A stretch of DNA of 64,000 nt from Rotaria sordida (GCA_905250125.1 CAJNOL010000056.1:69381-133380); one strand, 5' to 3'; shown: positions 12,661 to 26,200, numbered from the stretch's first letter. Made by a program: numbers and translations. The notes: a model not told the origin generated them from the letters alone.

Positions 12661-12874
12661 AAAATCGCGGCTGACTGTTGACAGAAGCTTCTCCTAGCTT
12701 TTTTACGAGATAAAAAGAAATGGTGGAATAGCAAAAGCCAATAAAGATACTCGACACTATCGCTATCACACCATCTCTATATAGTATGCGCAAACTTGCT
12801 GCCAGTAAAATAAGAGGTGATACGGCAACTTCGAATCTCACATAGGGTTTCAAAGTGCTTGTTAGCTCTCTCGA
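12661..12874 (-). CDS. Orphan exon of a putative membrane protein
   Basis: An open stretch bounded by a CTACAG acceptor and a perfect GTAAGT donor encodes 71 codons plus one base. It holds two hydrophobic segments, one around EVAVSPLILLAASL and one around GVIAIVSSIFIGFCYST, followed by VKKLGEAS. I do not recognise the family. It does not join the symporter start exon in frame (it ends in phase 1, and that exon starts at its ATG), so it belongs to a different or broken gene, or to a missing exon chain. No partner exons were found nearby. Confidence 0.35.
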
Positions 12875-13952
12875 CTGTAGGGAAGGTGATATTAAATAAA
12901 ATGAGTTTGTGTATATGTTTGTATCATTACTTGCACGTGTATAGTCAAGTGTGTACTTATATTAGTATAATTTATAAGGTTTGGTCGAAGGTAATCGGGA
13001 TCGCAGAATTCAGATCTCCACTTAGTTTTTCAAAACTTGCTGCTGAATTTCTTCAGTGTGGAAAGCATTTTTTTGGGAAAAATAACGATTTTTGATATAG
13101 TGGCGGAAGAAAGATATTCGAGTTCTGGGAATCGAAATCTTTAGTCGATTTCTAGAAGTCTTCATTTGGAATTTTATTGACGGAGAAAAGGTTTTAGGAA
13201 AATAATGATTTCTCGCTGGGTTGAACATAGGGTTGTCTGAAATAATATGGTTTCCAGTATGGCGATCATGTAGAGGGTAACATGTTCAGATGTGTTAGCG
13301 TAGTTACAGATTCGATAATCTCAGTAACATCAATTACATATGAGATTTTTTCAGGCCACGATTTTGAGCCAATCAACTGGTTTTATTGTTCGGCTACGGG
13401 TCTGTCAAGCTTTATTCGGCTAGCAGTTCGTTTAATATGTTGCCGGTTTGGATGTAGGTATGGGTATTTCCATCATTCACACTCATAACCACATGTTCTA
13501 CAAACAGAGACCAAGTAAAGAAATTTAGAATCCAAAACAACACTTTGAGCTTCAGAATTGCGCAATGCTTATTGTGTATGATGAAATTCGATATTTTACA
13601 ACAGGTGTACTAATTGCACAATCTCTACTCATTACAACTTATATACGTGGTAAATTATGAAAGAGAACGGCGAGCCACGATCGATGGCTAACAAGTGAAT
13701 ATTATGAGACTAAAGCTTAATATTGGGTTCTTTGGGACCACGGCTATCGATCAATCTGATACTCACCTTGCTTTTTTTTTGCTTCGAAATTTTTTGATGG
13801 AAGTAGTATTGAAACATGCGAAGTATCGTATGATGAAGTTTTCCATTATTAAATATTTTATTTCTTCGCTGTGGCTTGTAGTTGTAATCCTTCTCACGCT
13901 TCATTGTCATCATAACAGGGTCGAGTCGCGTCTTATAGCGGAGAGGGAAAAT
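12875..13952. other. Intergenic, no gene seen
   Basis: Short frames on both strands overlap each other and lack family resemblance. A weak, degenerate TGTGGG-like pair lies at about 13448-13492 (GGATGTAGGTATGGG and CACACTCATAACCACAT). Confidence 0.3.
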
Positions 13953-14394
13953 TAGGAAACTACGGGACCACGTTTTTTTGCTCCCGATCCCGATCCTGTG
14001 TTTGTTATGGCGAACATAAAAAAATTTTTTACGAAACCTATTTCAGTGTGACACATAAGTGTACGTCGTGTCATGCGTACATATCTAGTTCTGTTCTTAG
14101 AAATCGTCTAAATAGTCTATTATCTGTCCATATGTGAATATTATAAATGTGATAATGCTAACAAATATTTCGAAACATCACTTGTTGTTTTTTTTTGAAA
14201 CAAATAAAAAAATTATTGATCATCATTTGACTTTAAGAGACAATTGAGTTCTACTTTTTATTCAGAATAATTTTTCGAGACCAACTAAAAAATAGTTTTA
14301 GTCCCGATCCCGATCCCGTAAAAAAATAATTTTTGATCCCAAAATTGGTCCCGCGAGACCCGGACTGGGATCGAGACCAGTTTGCAGTTCCCTA
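13953..14394. mobile_element. MITE-like element with TAGGRAACT ends and CCCGATCCCGATCC repeats
   Basis: The left end reads TAGGAAACTACGGGACCACG and the right end on the reverse strand TAGGGAACTGCAAACTGG. Subterminal CCCGATCCCGATCC-type repeats occur near both ends. The 8 bp outside each end (GGGAAAAT and GGAAAGAT) agree at 6 of 8 positions, which would suit a hAT-type target duplication with drift. No coding frame. Confidence 0.45.
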
Positions 14395-14542
14395 GGAAAG
14401 ATCAATACTGATGCTGGTGGATTGGAAGCGTTATTGAAACTTACCAAAACCAATAAAAATGCCTCACACATTGGTGTTCGCGTAAATCGTAGCGCCTAAG
14501 CCTTGTTGGAAGTAGAATCAATGAATCCTTCGGTGTTTACTA

Positions 14543-14613
14543 GGGTGTGGGTATTCTCTTTATTTCCACTCACACACCCACCCACCGACACCCACACCCA
14601 CACCCACCCACCC
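14543..14613. repeat. TGTGGG-type hairpin (copy 3)
   Basis: A short G arm (GGGTGTGGGTA), a pyrimidine-rich spacer (TTCTCTTTATTTCCA) and a long C arm of about 45 bases of CACCC/ACACCC units. Read on the reverse strand it follows the family pattern GTGTGAG, purine spacer, TACCCACACCC. Confidence 0.75.
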
Positions 14614-14618
14614 TTTAC

Positions 14619-14886
14619 GTGATGCACTCATATATATAGGGTAGAGAAAATCTCAAAAAGATCCAGAAAAGATCTTTTTAAAATATGTTACTCCTACCTG
14701 TTTTTTGAGTCGAATGAACTCAAACACGTGCTACACTCATATATATATGGTAGATAGAGTCTCAAAAAGACTGAAAAAAGATCTTTCTAATACATGTTAC
14801 TCCTACATGTGCTATTACTCGAATGAATTCTAATGTGTCGTGCACTAATATATAGATAGGGTGAACTTATGTCCCAAAAAGAATGG
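14619..14886. repeat. Tandem repeat, unit about 110 bp, 2.4 copies
   Basis: Units start at about 14619, 14728 and 14840 with GTGCWWCACTCATATATATA-like sequence, followed by TCTCAAAAAGA, AAAAAGATCTTT and TGTTACTCCTAC in each full unit. It lies between two TGTGGG hairpins. Confidence 0.65.
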
Positions 14887-14930
14887 ATAAATCCGATTGT
14901 AATCGGATTACCAATACTCAAAAATCGAGG

Positions 14931-15004
14931 ATGGGTGTGGGATGGATGTATGAGGGTGGGTGTGAGTGTCGCTGTAGATGAAGAGGAGACCCACATCCAT
15001 ACCC
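14931..15004. repeat. TGTGGG-type hairpin (copy 4)
   Basis: Left arm GATGGGTGTGGGATGGATG continued by GGGTGGGTGTGAGTG, purine-rich spacer with GATGAAGAGGAGA, right arm CCCACATCCATACCC. Pairing extends outward into flanking TCGAGG and CTCGA. Confidence 0.7.
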
Positions 15005-15609
15005 TTCTCGACTTTGTTGAAGAACTATTGTTACCTAGTGGCATGTATAAGGTGTCACGAGCACATGCTGCTTATATTCGATACCTTAGGATATTTTATC
15101 TGATTAGCGTATACAATCGCCGTATTGCTACGCTGGTCGTTAACGGCGGTATTTTACGGTCATTGTTTACAATGGCCATAATATGACGTAAATCATCGTT
15201 AACGGCGACTTTTACAGCCATCGTTTACGATTGCAGTATATGGCTAACAAAAACAGCTGCAGTTATCCGCCGTAATTAGTTGGTATACGGCCATGTACGA
15301 CTGAGCATGATTGACCTGGGTCGAAAAAGAAAAATAAGACTGAAAATTCAACAAAACATATACACATGGAAACAAAAAAAGTGTAATGAACAAAGCAACA
15401 ACACTTAACACGTAATAGAAAAACATATCGTTTTTATTGTTAATAACATTATGTATTTCTATTTGATTAAAAAAGAAATTTTGAACTATTATTGTTTACA
15501 AAGTAATAATTGAATCAATTGTTGATTTGATCTTAATTACACATCTTTGCATAGTGAATAGATAAATTATATTTGTACAAAATCCATGTTTACAAAAATA
15601 TGTATGATG
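15005..15609. other. Intergenic with a short duplicated motif
   Basis: CGTTAACGGCG occurs twice, about 60 bp apart (15139-15245), each followed by TTTTACRG, YCATCGTTTAC-like sequence. No gene seen in the rest. Confidence 0.4.
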
Positions 15610-18600
15610 CATTTTCTCTTCGCTTCACCTCATAATACTTCCAACAATACTTTTTAAAAACAATAATTTATTTTTCCTCCAATTTCAGTGATGAAATTAT
15701 CAATAACACAATATTCCGTAACATACTTCGTTTTTACCCCACTTCTATTTTCAGTAACGTTTTACTGAGCACGACGGTTTCTTTCTATTTCACTATGAGT
15801 GATCCACTTTTAACAAGTACTTTTGATAAACGGAGTCATTCATTTGTAATCATCAAGGTTCATAAAAATTCTGAAGAAATATTAATGCGCACGATGGTTG
15901 ATACACACAGCACGAAAGGTCATAACTTTTTGCCTAATACTTGATTAAGTAAGACCATCACTTTTTATTCCACTTCGAGTCATAAAATTATAAAAAGTGC
16001 CAGACTAAGTCGAATAATTTATTTTTGATCGACAAGGCAGAAGATACTCTGAATAAAACTTCGAAGCAGGCCATGACTAATCTCACTTCATTTTGCTTCA
16101 TACTATTCCAAATAATGCTTAATTGAACACGATGTTCACTTTTCATTCCCCTACAGGTGCTAATATTCTAAAAGATACATAAATTAGTGGCACAATTCGT
16201 TTTTTAATTCACATCCATGAAGAAATTGCGAATAAAACCTACCAAGCATGATGATTCCTTTTTCATTCACCTTGGGTCATTATATTCTCAAAAAAAATGT
16301 GACGGAGTGCGATTCTTTATTAATCCATTTGGTGCTCTAAATTTAAAATAACTGTTTTATGGTAAAAATAAATCATTTCTAATATAGTTGCACGAAAAAA
16401 AATCCGAAGAATTCCTTACCACTTTTCATGATTGATTTTCAATATCTGAGTTTATTATCTTCGAAATGCTATTATGATTGAGTACGATATTTTTTTGTAT
16501 TCCAGTTGGGATGATGGAATTTGAAATAATAGTTTAATCCGTGCAACCGTTCGCTTTTAATCGAGTTGGCTGAAAAAATTCCCAACAACGCATAATCGTT
16601 AAAATAAAACCTTTTTTATCCAGTTGGGTGAAATAATTCCAAATAATTCTTTAGCACTGTTGATGACTGATTTGCAATGCATCTGAGGTCATTATATTTC
16701 AGGGTAAGACACTAAAAAATACATAAACAAGTGGCACAATTCTTTTTTGATTCACTTCCATAAAGAAATTTCGAATAAAACTTACAAAGCACGGTGATGC
16801 ATTTTCACTCTTCCTTGGGTCATAATTTTCCCATTCATATATGATTGCGTGCCATTGTTTTCTTATCAATTTTGTGTTCTGATTTTGAAATAATACTTAT
16901 TCATTAGAGCAAACCTTATTTAATCTAGCTGGGTGAAAAAGCTCCAAATAATAGTTTACCGCCTTTGATGATTGATTTTCAATGCATTTCAGTTCAATAT
17001 ATTCTAAATAATGTTCTATTGAACCAGATGATTTTCTTTTTCCTCCATTTTGGTTTAGAAATATGAAATCATAGCTTGAGGTTTAGAAGAAACCCTATTT
17101 AATTCAGTTGTTTGAAAAAGTTTCGAATAATAGTTTGACACTTTCGACGATCGATTTTCAATGCACCTCAGGTCATAAGATTCCAAATAATACTTAATTG
17201 AGTACGATGCTCTCTTTTGATGCCGCTTCTGATGATAAAACTCTAAAAAATAGCTTAATTACTGGAACAATTCTTTTTTTTAATCGAGTTAGGTGAAGAA
17301 ATTTGAATGAAAATTACGAAAGACAATCATTGATTTTCAACGCCGTTCCCGTTATAATACTCTAATAATATGTAGTTATGGACGATTTCTTTCTATTTGG
17401 GTGATAAAGTTTGAAATAATACTTTGATCGGTTGAATGATCCGTTTTTAATCCCGTTGGATACAAAACTTTCAAATAATTGTTTAACATTTTTGATGATT
17501 GGTTTTCAATGCATACCGGGTCATCATATTTTGAATGTTTTATCGAGTACGATGCTCTCTTTTTATTCTGCTTCAGATCCTAAGATTCTAACAAATACGT
17601 AAATTATTGGAGCAATTCCGTTTTAAGCGACCTTGATGAAGAAATTGCGAATAAAACTTACTAAGCACGATGACTCATTTTCAATTCACCTTAGGTCATA
17701 ATATTCCCAATAATATATTATTGAGTACAATTCACCTTAANNNNNNNNNNTTTCGAATAATATGTGACTCAGTGAGATTCTTTTAACCTCTCTTGTGTTC
17801 TAAATTTAAAATAATAATTTCATGGTTAGAATAAATTCTTTTTGAGTGCAGTTGAATGATAAAATTCCAAAACATAATTTAACAATTTTGATGATTTGTT
17901 TTCAATGCATGTCAGTTCACTGTATTCATGATGATGTTTGATAAAATAGGATGATTTGTCTGGATTGGATTTTGTGTTCAAACTTTGAAATAACAGTTTA
18001 ACCGTTAGAATAAATCCCTTGTTATTCAGTTGGGTGAAACAGTTTGCAATAATTATTTAACACTTTTGATGATTGTTTCTCAATGCATTGGACGTCATTA
18101 TATTGTAAAGAGTTGTTGATTGAGTCGGATGCTCTCTTTTTATTTCGCTTCGGGTGCTAAGATTCTAAAAAATAGTAAAGTTACTGAAACAATGGTGTTT
18201 TAATCGATTTAGATGAAGGAACTGCGAACAAAACTTACCAAGCACGATGATCGATTTTCAATTTATCTTTGATCATAATATTTGCAATAATATGTGATTG
18301 AGTGCGGATTTTTTTTTGATCCATTTTGTGCACTAGATTGGAAATAATTTTGTAACGGTTAGAATAAATTCTTTTGATTCAAGTTGAATACAAAAATACC
18401 AAAATAATTGCTTAACACTTTCGATGGTTGATTGACAATGGATCTCAGTTTGTTATTCGAGCATTAACATCATAGGTCGTTGTTCATTATGTACTACAAT
18501 GGCTTTTTGATTCAATATGGCCACCAAATTTTGAATTATACTTGAAATAGTGGTGTGATTGATTTGTAATCAACCTCCAGTGATTTTGTTCCGAATAATG

Positions 18601-19215
18601 CTTTTATGATATAATAATGCTTGTTTAATCTATTTACGGTGAGAAAATTGCTAATAATAGTTTCGTGAGTGCGAGGATCCGTGTTTTGTCACTGTGAATA
18701 ACGAAAGTGGAAATAATACATCGATAAGTACGAAAGATGCTTTGTAATCCACTTCGGGTGATTGAATTCGAAATTATTGTTTTTGAATTTACGTGGGCTG
18801 ATTGAATTTGAAACGATACTTCTGAAGCATGATAATATGTTTTTTACAGACTTCTAGTGATATATCTTCAAATGGAGCTTCTGTACGATGATGATAAATT
18901 TGAATAGACTTTTGGTCATAAAATTGTAAATAATCCCTCTACAACACGATGATAGCATCTGATTTGACATCAGATCATACAATTCCAAATAATATATCTC
19001 AACTATGATTATCGCTTTTAATTGACTTCTGGTGATTAGATTTCAATCAATGCTTCTCAACTGAGATTGTTAGAGTTTAGTTCACTTTGAATCTTGAAAT
19101 GCCCAAGATTGTTGTCACCGGTACGGTGATTTTATTCTAGTTCGCTTCGGGTCATGAAATCTAGAATAATAGTTTTATCAATATGATGACTATTTTTCAT
19201 TTATGTTTGAGTGAT
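15610..19215. repeat. Degenerate satellite of about 58-60 bp units
   Basis: About 3.6 kb in which phrases such as GATGATTGATTTTCAATGCA, TCAGGTCATAATATT, AAATAATA and GAGTACGATG recur with a basic spacing near 58-60 bp, roughly 60 units. The phrase TTTTCAATGCA returns at 174-181 or about 400 bp, suggesting higher-order units of 3 and 7 monomers. Units are too diverged for a young array. A 10-N gap lies inside. There are no spacers between units and no open frame, so it is neither CRISPR nor coding. Confidence 0.7.
17741..17750. other. Assembly gap (10 N) inside the satellite
   Basis: Ten unresolved bases; the array length is therefore uncertain. Confidence 0.95.
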
Positions 19216-19459
19216 GAAACGAGAAATTATGTAGGCGATTTTTTTATGTATATGCACATCTATTAAGCTGCTCGAACAACAAGGTAGAGAACAATCAAAA
19301 GAATAGTAGATATTCATAGAAAAAAAAGCTTGATTGGAGAAAAGTACGGGAGTGAAAAAAATGTTGGTCGGAGAAAATCAACGTACTTTTTTTCAACTTG
19401 ATCTGCTGATGGTTCATGTATACGGATCAGTGCACAACGGCCCATCAGATTTTTGGACG

Positions 19460-19468
19460 TATATAAAG
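19460..19468 (+). promoter_or_regulatory. TATA box of the FG-GAP gene
   Basis: TATATAAAG, about 30 bp upstream of a plausible start region near 19490 and about 110 bp upstream of a GTAAGT donor. It is the best TATA box noticed in the window and faces the FG-GAP gene. Confidence 0.45.
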
Positions 19469-19489
19469 GCATGGTAATGCTTTAGTATT

Positions 19490-19571
19490 TTACACATCAA
19501 TAGCAACTGTATTATAAAATATTATTCTCGTCGTGCTGAGTGAAAATTTCTCACCAGTACAATCAGCTAAG
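19490..19571 (+). other. Probable 5' non-coding leader exon of the FG-GAP gene
   Basis: The stretch between the TATA box and a perfect AAG/GTAAGT donor at 19572. The next good acceptor before an ATG with a signal peptide is TTATTTCAG at 23203-23211, making a first intron of about 3.6 kb. Linkage to that exon is inferred; only a transcript could prove it. Confidence 0.4.
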
Positions 19572-21189
19572 GTAAGTACTCCGATTATCTGTTCGATCTA
19601 GTCATGTTCCAGCTGTATATCATGTTGTAGTTAGATCGATCCGAAAATAATGGTAGATGTCTTTTATTTGTGTATATAAAGCTTGAAGAAACTGCCTTGA
19701 TGCGATATAGTGATAGCAGAAATGCTGTCCGTTGTTGTGTTCTATTGGATTACTCTTCAACTAATATCATAATAATAAAACTGCGATAAGTATTTTTTTG
19801 TATGACTAGACGACAACATTAAATCATAATATCATCCATGTGTATTCTTTTTTTGTCTTTGTTTTTTCTTCTCTCTTTTCTTTCCGCTTTTTTTTAAACG
19901 CTTAGACATGCATACAGACATACATATAGAGGCATCTGCCTTGGTTGTTTTGTGTGAATGTTTTTTATCTCGTGTACTTTCGAAATAGATAAAAAGCAAG
20001 CAGTTAACTTACACTTTTATACTGCTCACAAACAAATGATTCGATAAGTGGATCCAACGAGTCTAGTTGTTTATGAATCACCCGAGTGACTATTTTAAAC
20101 AACTGATGAGATAAAAACTTCTTGAATTTCTTTCTGTATTTTTTTCTATCCTACCATCGTTATTTGTTTTTGTACATTCTAATGCGCTTGGACCACAAAG
20201 CATCAGTAGAGTCGAGAAAGAAAGGTGGAAAAGAAAGAGGAGACGAACAATGGAAAAAATAGAAAGAAAATACACACGTGTGATAGTAAGATGCAATGTC
20301 CTAGTCATGTTTTACATTAAAGCAGTTATTGTTGAAATTTTATTATCATGACATAAGTTTCAGAGTAATCAAATAACACATAGAACTAGACCATTGTTTG
20401 TTCTATCACTACATAAAAACAAGAAAATTTCTTCAGGTTTATATACAGAAACAAAGTATGCGCGTAAATACTTTTGCATTGCCTTGATTATGTTTACTTT
20501 TAAGTTTACAGTATTTTCTTATGATTTTTATTTAAAAATAACTATAAATCATGATAATTCATGTTCAATTCGAGATAGAAACTATCAAGAATTCATTTGA
20601 TTTTAAACATAAGTTATTTCTATTTTATTATTAATTTCTCAAATTATGAATTGAATTAAAATTTAAATGAATTAAGTTATTCTATTTCTTTTTCATATTT
20701 CATCCCTATCAAATAAACTAGAGAAAAAAACTCATAAAAAGTGCATTGAAATTTTAACGAAAATAAAAAAGTAAAAGATCACATTTTTACACGTTAATGA
20801 TTGAATAGTTTAATAGTTTAATAGTTGATATAGCTTTTCAGTAATTGAATTCAAGTTTCGAATTTGACACTACTGTGATAGAGAGGGGAAGTCTTGGAGC
20901 GTAATGGACAGCCAAAAGAGAAAATTTTTTTGCTTGAAATCTTATTTTCTCACTTGCATGGCGTGCAGAATAGTTGAATTGTATTTTCATAGGAAAGGGC
21001 ATGAATCACGCAACAAAAAGCGTATTTACTTTTTGTTGAAAATTCATTGCCATAAAATTTTTTTCAAAAATACTGAAAATTTATTTGCTTCTGGCTTTTT
21101 GCTTACTGCTCACTGTTTGGAGGGAGAGCAGCCTAAGCGTCAACTTAAAACTTACAGTCACTACTTCCTTCGACAATATGTCTGAGTTC
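19572..21189 (+). other. Intron 1 proximal part, no gene seen
   Basis: AT-rich sequence. A 93-codon frame at 20904-21185 has no recognisable similarity or signals. Poly-pyrimidine tracts near 19845-19895. Confidence 0.35.
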
Positions 21190-23060
21190 CGTATAAACTC
21201 TATATACATTTTTTGAGTTTGAAATACTGACAACTTCATTTACACATAAATGCAATTGAAAGTAAACATAAACTGACACTCTAGCAAACATCTAAAAAGT
21301 TCATATTTAGAAATAAATATAAACTACCACTGTTGATATCTCTAGTAAATATAAATGATAAAAAATTTTGTCTCTTTTTAAATACAAATTCAGAAAAAAG
21401 CGGTTAATTCTGTGCATTTCAAATCAAGTTACTATTAATTTCATACACAAATAAAGCAAACTGTAAATAGACAAACTAATATTCCCAAAATTATGGAAAA
21501 AAATCTACATTTGATAATAAATATAAATTCTCAACGCCTATATTTTTAACAAATATGAATGATTATAAATGTTCATTTTTAAATATGAACTATAGAGAAT
21601 AGTAATATCTATTTATTTAAAATTCATGTGACCAACAATATGTTTTGTCCATTAGTAAAATACAAAGTAGACTTGAGTTTCACCCCTATAATTCGAGAAA
21701 AAACTATACTTAAAAATAGATATTAATTATCATTGTTCATATTTAAAATAAGTGCAAGTTTTTTTGAACGATTCACATTTGAAAAGAATATCACTCATTA
21801 CTATTCATATTTAAAATAAATATAAATGATGGTAATTTGTATTTTATTTTTTATTCTAAATTATAAAAAAATAATTTATCTTTATTGTTAAGTATAGGTT
21901 TTCTTTGAATATTTTTGTCAGTGATAGTTTATCTTTGCTTCCAATTCCATTTATACGTAAATTAAACTATTAGTAACTTAAATTAAATAAATAGAAAGGA
22001 ACTTTTTTTATAAATTATATTTTAAAATAAATATATAACTTATCATTACTTATTTTTATTATAAATAGGAACGATGATAATTCATATTTATTTTTTAATA
22101 TTAATTTTTTTGAAATACTTATAGTTGTGACAGTTTATGTTTGCTTTCTATTTCATGTATGCGTAAATTGAATTATCAGTACTCTGAGTTTAAAATAAAT
22201 ATATAGTACTTTGTAATCCATATCGAAAACTAACTCTACCCATCATTATCTCCATTTGTTTCAAATATAAGTTATTACTAATTATATCTATAACAAATAT
22301 AAATAATGATAATTCGTATTCATTTTCAAATAGAATTTTTTTCCTCAATCTTAGGATGTCAGTTTATGTTTCTGTTCAATTTCGTTTACGCATAGATTAA
22401 ATTATGGATACCTCTAAGTAAAAAGAAATATAAAGTATATTTTATAGGACTTTTATTTGAAAATAAATATAACTTATCATCATTTATATTTATAAAAAAT
22501 ATAGACAATAGTAATTTATATTTATTGTTAAATATAAATTTTTTTCATAATCTAAGCGATCGCAGTTACACCTGTGATAGTTTCAGATCAAGAAACTGAA
22601 CTGGTCTGTGTACCCAGTTCTTGGAAAAGAACGAGTTCTCAGAGCTGTAAGCTCTCATATATCTCGTTGTAGTCTATTTTCACTTATAGTTTGATTTATA
22701 TGTAAAAAAATTTACTGGTGACTTAGATTTGAAACAAATAGAAATAACTTTTTTTAAATAATTTTTATTGAAAAATGAAAATGAACTTTCATTATTTATA
22801 GTCATTTCAAATATAAATTGTGATAGCCAATGCTTACAATAAATATAAATAATAATGAGTCATACTTATTTTAAATGTACATTTCAGAAAAAAATGACAG
22901 TACATTCACATTAGATTTAAAATACTGAGACGTTGATTTATGCATAAATGCAAGTTAAAGTAACGATAAATCGACAGCTTAAAAATCATAAAAAGAGCTA
23001 TATATTTAAAAACAAATAGAAACCATCGTTATATATAGTTTAAGTAGATATAAGTTACTG
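21190..23060. repeat. AT-rich degenerate repeat array, unit about 215 bp
   Basis: The phrase AGTTTATSTTTGCTT followed by ATTTCATTTATRCGTAAATTRAA recurs at about 21923, 22134 and 22360, and its reverse complement at about 21236 and 22933. Between them come AAATATAAATRATGATAATTC motifs. The array lies within the inferred first intron of the FG-GAP gene. Confidence 0.55.
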
Positions 23061-23215
23061 GTAGTTGATATGAATGATAAAATGACCATAATTCTGTTAG
23101 AAAAACTATTTCCCATTTTAAGAGATTATCCCACCATCTCAACACTAATGTCGCTTCCGCTTTCTATTATCCAGAAACAAATAATGCATCTTTTCTATGT
23201 TTTTATTTCAGAAAA

Positions 23216-26200
23216 ATGTTTGCCAAATCAATATTATCGAAATATGGCATATTCGTTCGTCCGCGTTTTGGTGGGCTTCTCCTAGCAGCCATAGTTTTAT
23301 TGATATGTATTTCTTTGAAAGACGTTAATGGCGACTCTACGGTCGATGGTAAAAAAGGTTCGTCCAATTAGTGTCCTGCAGGAACAACTTTTCGCCGTTC
23401 CCCCACAAAAAATTCTTGTTTCCGTTCTCTTATTCCCGTAATGCTTTTGAAATTCTCATTTTTGTTTCATTTTTCAAAGTTCAGAAGGATATTACTAACA
23501 TACACTAGCTTCTTTCGACACCATATACTCTTAAGTGTAACATTACAGCAAATTTTTTGTCAAGTGCAAGAGCTAAAAAACATCTCTCTTTATGAGAAGC
23601 TTTTAGAAACTAGCGTACTCTGGAAAGATATTTTCGAGTCGTTGCAGCTTATGCGGAGACATCTAAACCTAATTTTTCAAGTTTTTAGGGAAATATGCAA
23701 GATCATACCTCATTCTTGTACTAATATATATTCACGTACAACAACCTTGTACATTTGTCGGAGATATATTGCTTTCATGTAAAGATCAGTGATATATGTT
23801 TTGATCTTCTGCTTGACTAGAATTTTGTTCTACTATGCTTGTCAATATAAATAAGTCACATTGAAAAAAACTACTACTAAAGAGATTCTATGTCGACATC
23901 CACATTTCCACTACTTTGTAGTAAAATTGCTATCGCATACAACAAGTTAGTTTTTTTCTTCCATGTGTACTTCTTTAATATCTCATTAAACTGGAATCAT
24001 TCTCACATAACCGCAATATATGAACTCATGAAACCTGTTCAATTTTTAGAATTCTATATAACTGATAAGATTCATAACGCGCGAACTTAGTAGTTACCTG
24101 ATGAGCATTATACTCTTTAGATTTTATTGTACTTCTAATGTATGTTGATGGTCGAATTATGTAGAAGTATCTCTTGTAAAAAGAGTATGTGAGAGCTCGA
24201 ATCTTATCAACGAAAAAAAACCTTCTGCATGCATGTATGGTGGTAACCATACGAATTTAACTAGGTTAAAAATAAAAAGCTGTTCATAAATATATCTTGA
24301 TAGATATGAAAACAAAAAACAGAAATTTTCGGGAACGTCAGTTTTTAACATCGTTCCCGTTCCCGCAGGACACTAGGTCCAATACTATTAGTAGAATTCA
24401 CCGTTTCCTGTATCAAAAAGAGTGATTCTTTCTATCCGAAATCTTTTATATCTGACGACGATCATTTAATTTATTTTTAAGAACTAATAAACTCCTGCGT
24501 TAAAAGGTCTCAAAGTCAGTAATTAACTCTTTATTCTTCATCTCTCTTTCATAGAGGATTGGATGAATAAAGATTTCATTGATAAGCATATTACTTTTTT
24601 CGACAATTGTAATATTGTTTTACTTAGATTAGAGCTGTAGTTCTCCATGAACGAGTTTCACTTTTTAAGATATTCAACATCATTTTATATAGATTATTTC
24701 AATGAGAAATGTACGATAATATAGATGACTTAATCTAAACCGTTTGAAATTTACAAAGTTCATAGAAATTGAAGTCTTAATTATTTCCAAACCAAAATAT
24801 CACTGATTTGAACTTAAATTGGAAAAGATTAAAACATTTTTGGAGTTTTGCCATGAAAACACGGAAAGAGTCAATCAATATTTAGTATGTGTACTATTCG
24901 CCAACTTTGTAGAAATCCAATAAATGGTTCAATAATACATTCTTATTGCACTAAAAATGGAAGTACCAAAACTAATTCTTATAATGCAAATCCAAATTTG
25001 AATAATTGCATATGTCGACATAGGACAGCTGGATTATATTCCCTAAAAGCGAGAAATTGTTCCATTTCAATCAGACACGCTTCACCCCACAAAAGTCAAG
25101 AAAAAACACTTTTTTAAGAAACAACATCACTTACCTCAGAGAAATCATACATCCGCGAGAGATCCTTCATCCATTTCTACCCTAATCAAACGAAGTGAAA
25201 ATGAAAAATAGTCCATCGAATAGTGATTTGTAAATATATGTTTCAATTCTTTCGTTCTATTTCTTCTTGCTGATGTATTTCTATATGGTAATAGAATTGT
25301 GACAGATATGGGCTTTTTCTGTTTTCTTTCCAATTCTCATTGACATGTCCGATTTTATGTCGGGCGAGCCATTTCTTCATAAACGGAAAAAATTTCTTAA
25401 TGGATTAGTTAAGTTGTTCACAATCGACAACTTTGAAGTCATATAGATCACGATAAATAGAACATTTTTTGAGTGAATCTGAAGTTGCCGCGATATATCT
25501 TTCATTCAAATAAATGACTGCCACCTGTGAAGATGAACTCCTATGGGAAGATCTGCAGATGATAGAGAGACTTCTGTCGTGCACCTTAATTCATTAATCA
25601 GATCTTTTTCCGACTAACAGCTTTTAATATAAGTAGTTTTCGTACGTCTTCTTTCTTGATCCACGGCTATTTTATTATGTTTGTGCCTATGCTAGTAGTT
25701 GTACACATAAATTGAATGATAATACTATCATCTATAATTTTGTTCACGAACAGGATTTCATTGTCGTTATCACTAAAACTATGATAAGCATATCATTCGA
25801 TGCAGTTTTGTCCACCTGAATCTGAATATGACATTAAAATTGAAATTTGAAGCGATATTCGAGTATAAACTGAGCAAATAAAGGTTCAGAAATGGTCGTT
25901 TCCAGAGTTTTTAGCCACTTTCAGCATGTTGTTCAATTTTTTTCATACTTTTTGGATTCATATTCAGAGTCAGCATAAAAAACTGCATCGAATGGTATAT
26001 ATGGCTATTTGACACTCGAGCATTTTGCGGTACTAAAAGCTCACACAAAAGGATTAATTACGGCTTTCTGTGCGATATTTCTAATTGAATGAAACAATTC
26101 GATTGCTTATCGATTGTTTTCATGGCTGAATCGACTTGGAATAAATAAAGCAAGTAGTTGTGCATATCTAGGCATATTTTGGAAATGAAAAAACAAGGTT

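Noticed and set aside
12661-12874. 5' coding exon of the symporter
   Set aside because: Its donor phase does not match the exon starting at 11859, and symporter relatives begin at the first helix encoded there.
15610-19215. CRISPR-like array
   Set aside because: Repeats are contiguous and diverged, with no unique spacers, and the genome is eukaryotic.
20904-21185. 93-codon frame on the plus strand
   Set aside because: No similarity, no splice or promoter context, and located inside an inferred intron.
23441-23782. 113-codon frame inside the 1-kb hAT element as a transposase
   Set aside because: No hAT motifs; the element is too short for a transposase gene.
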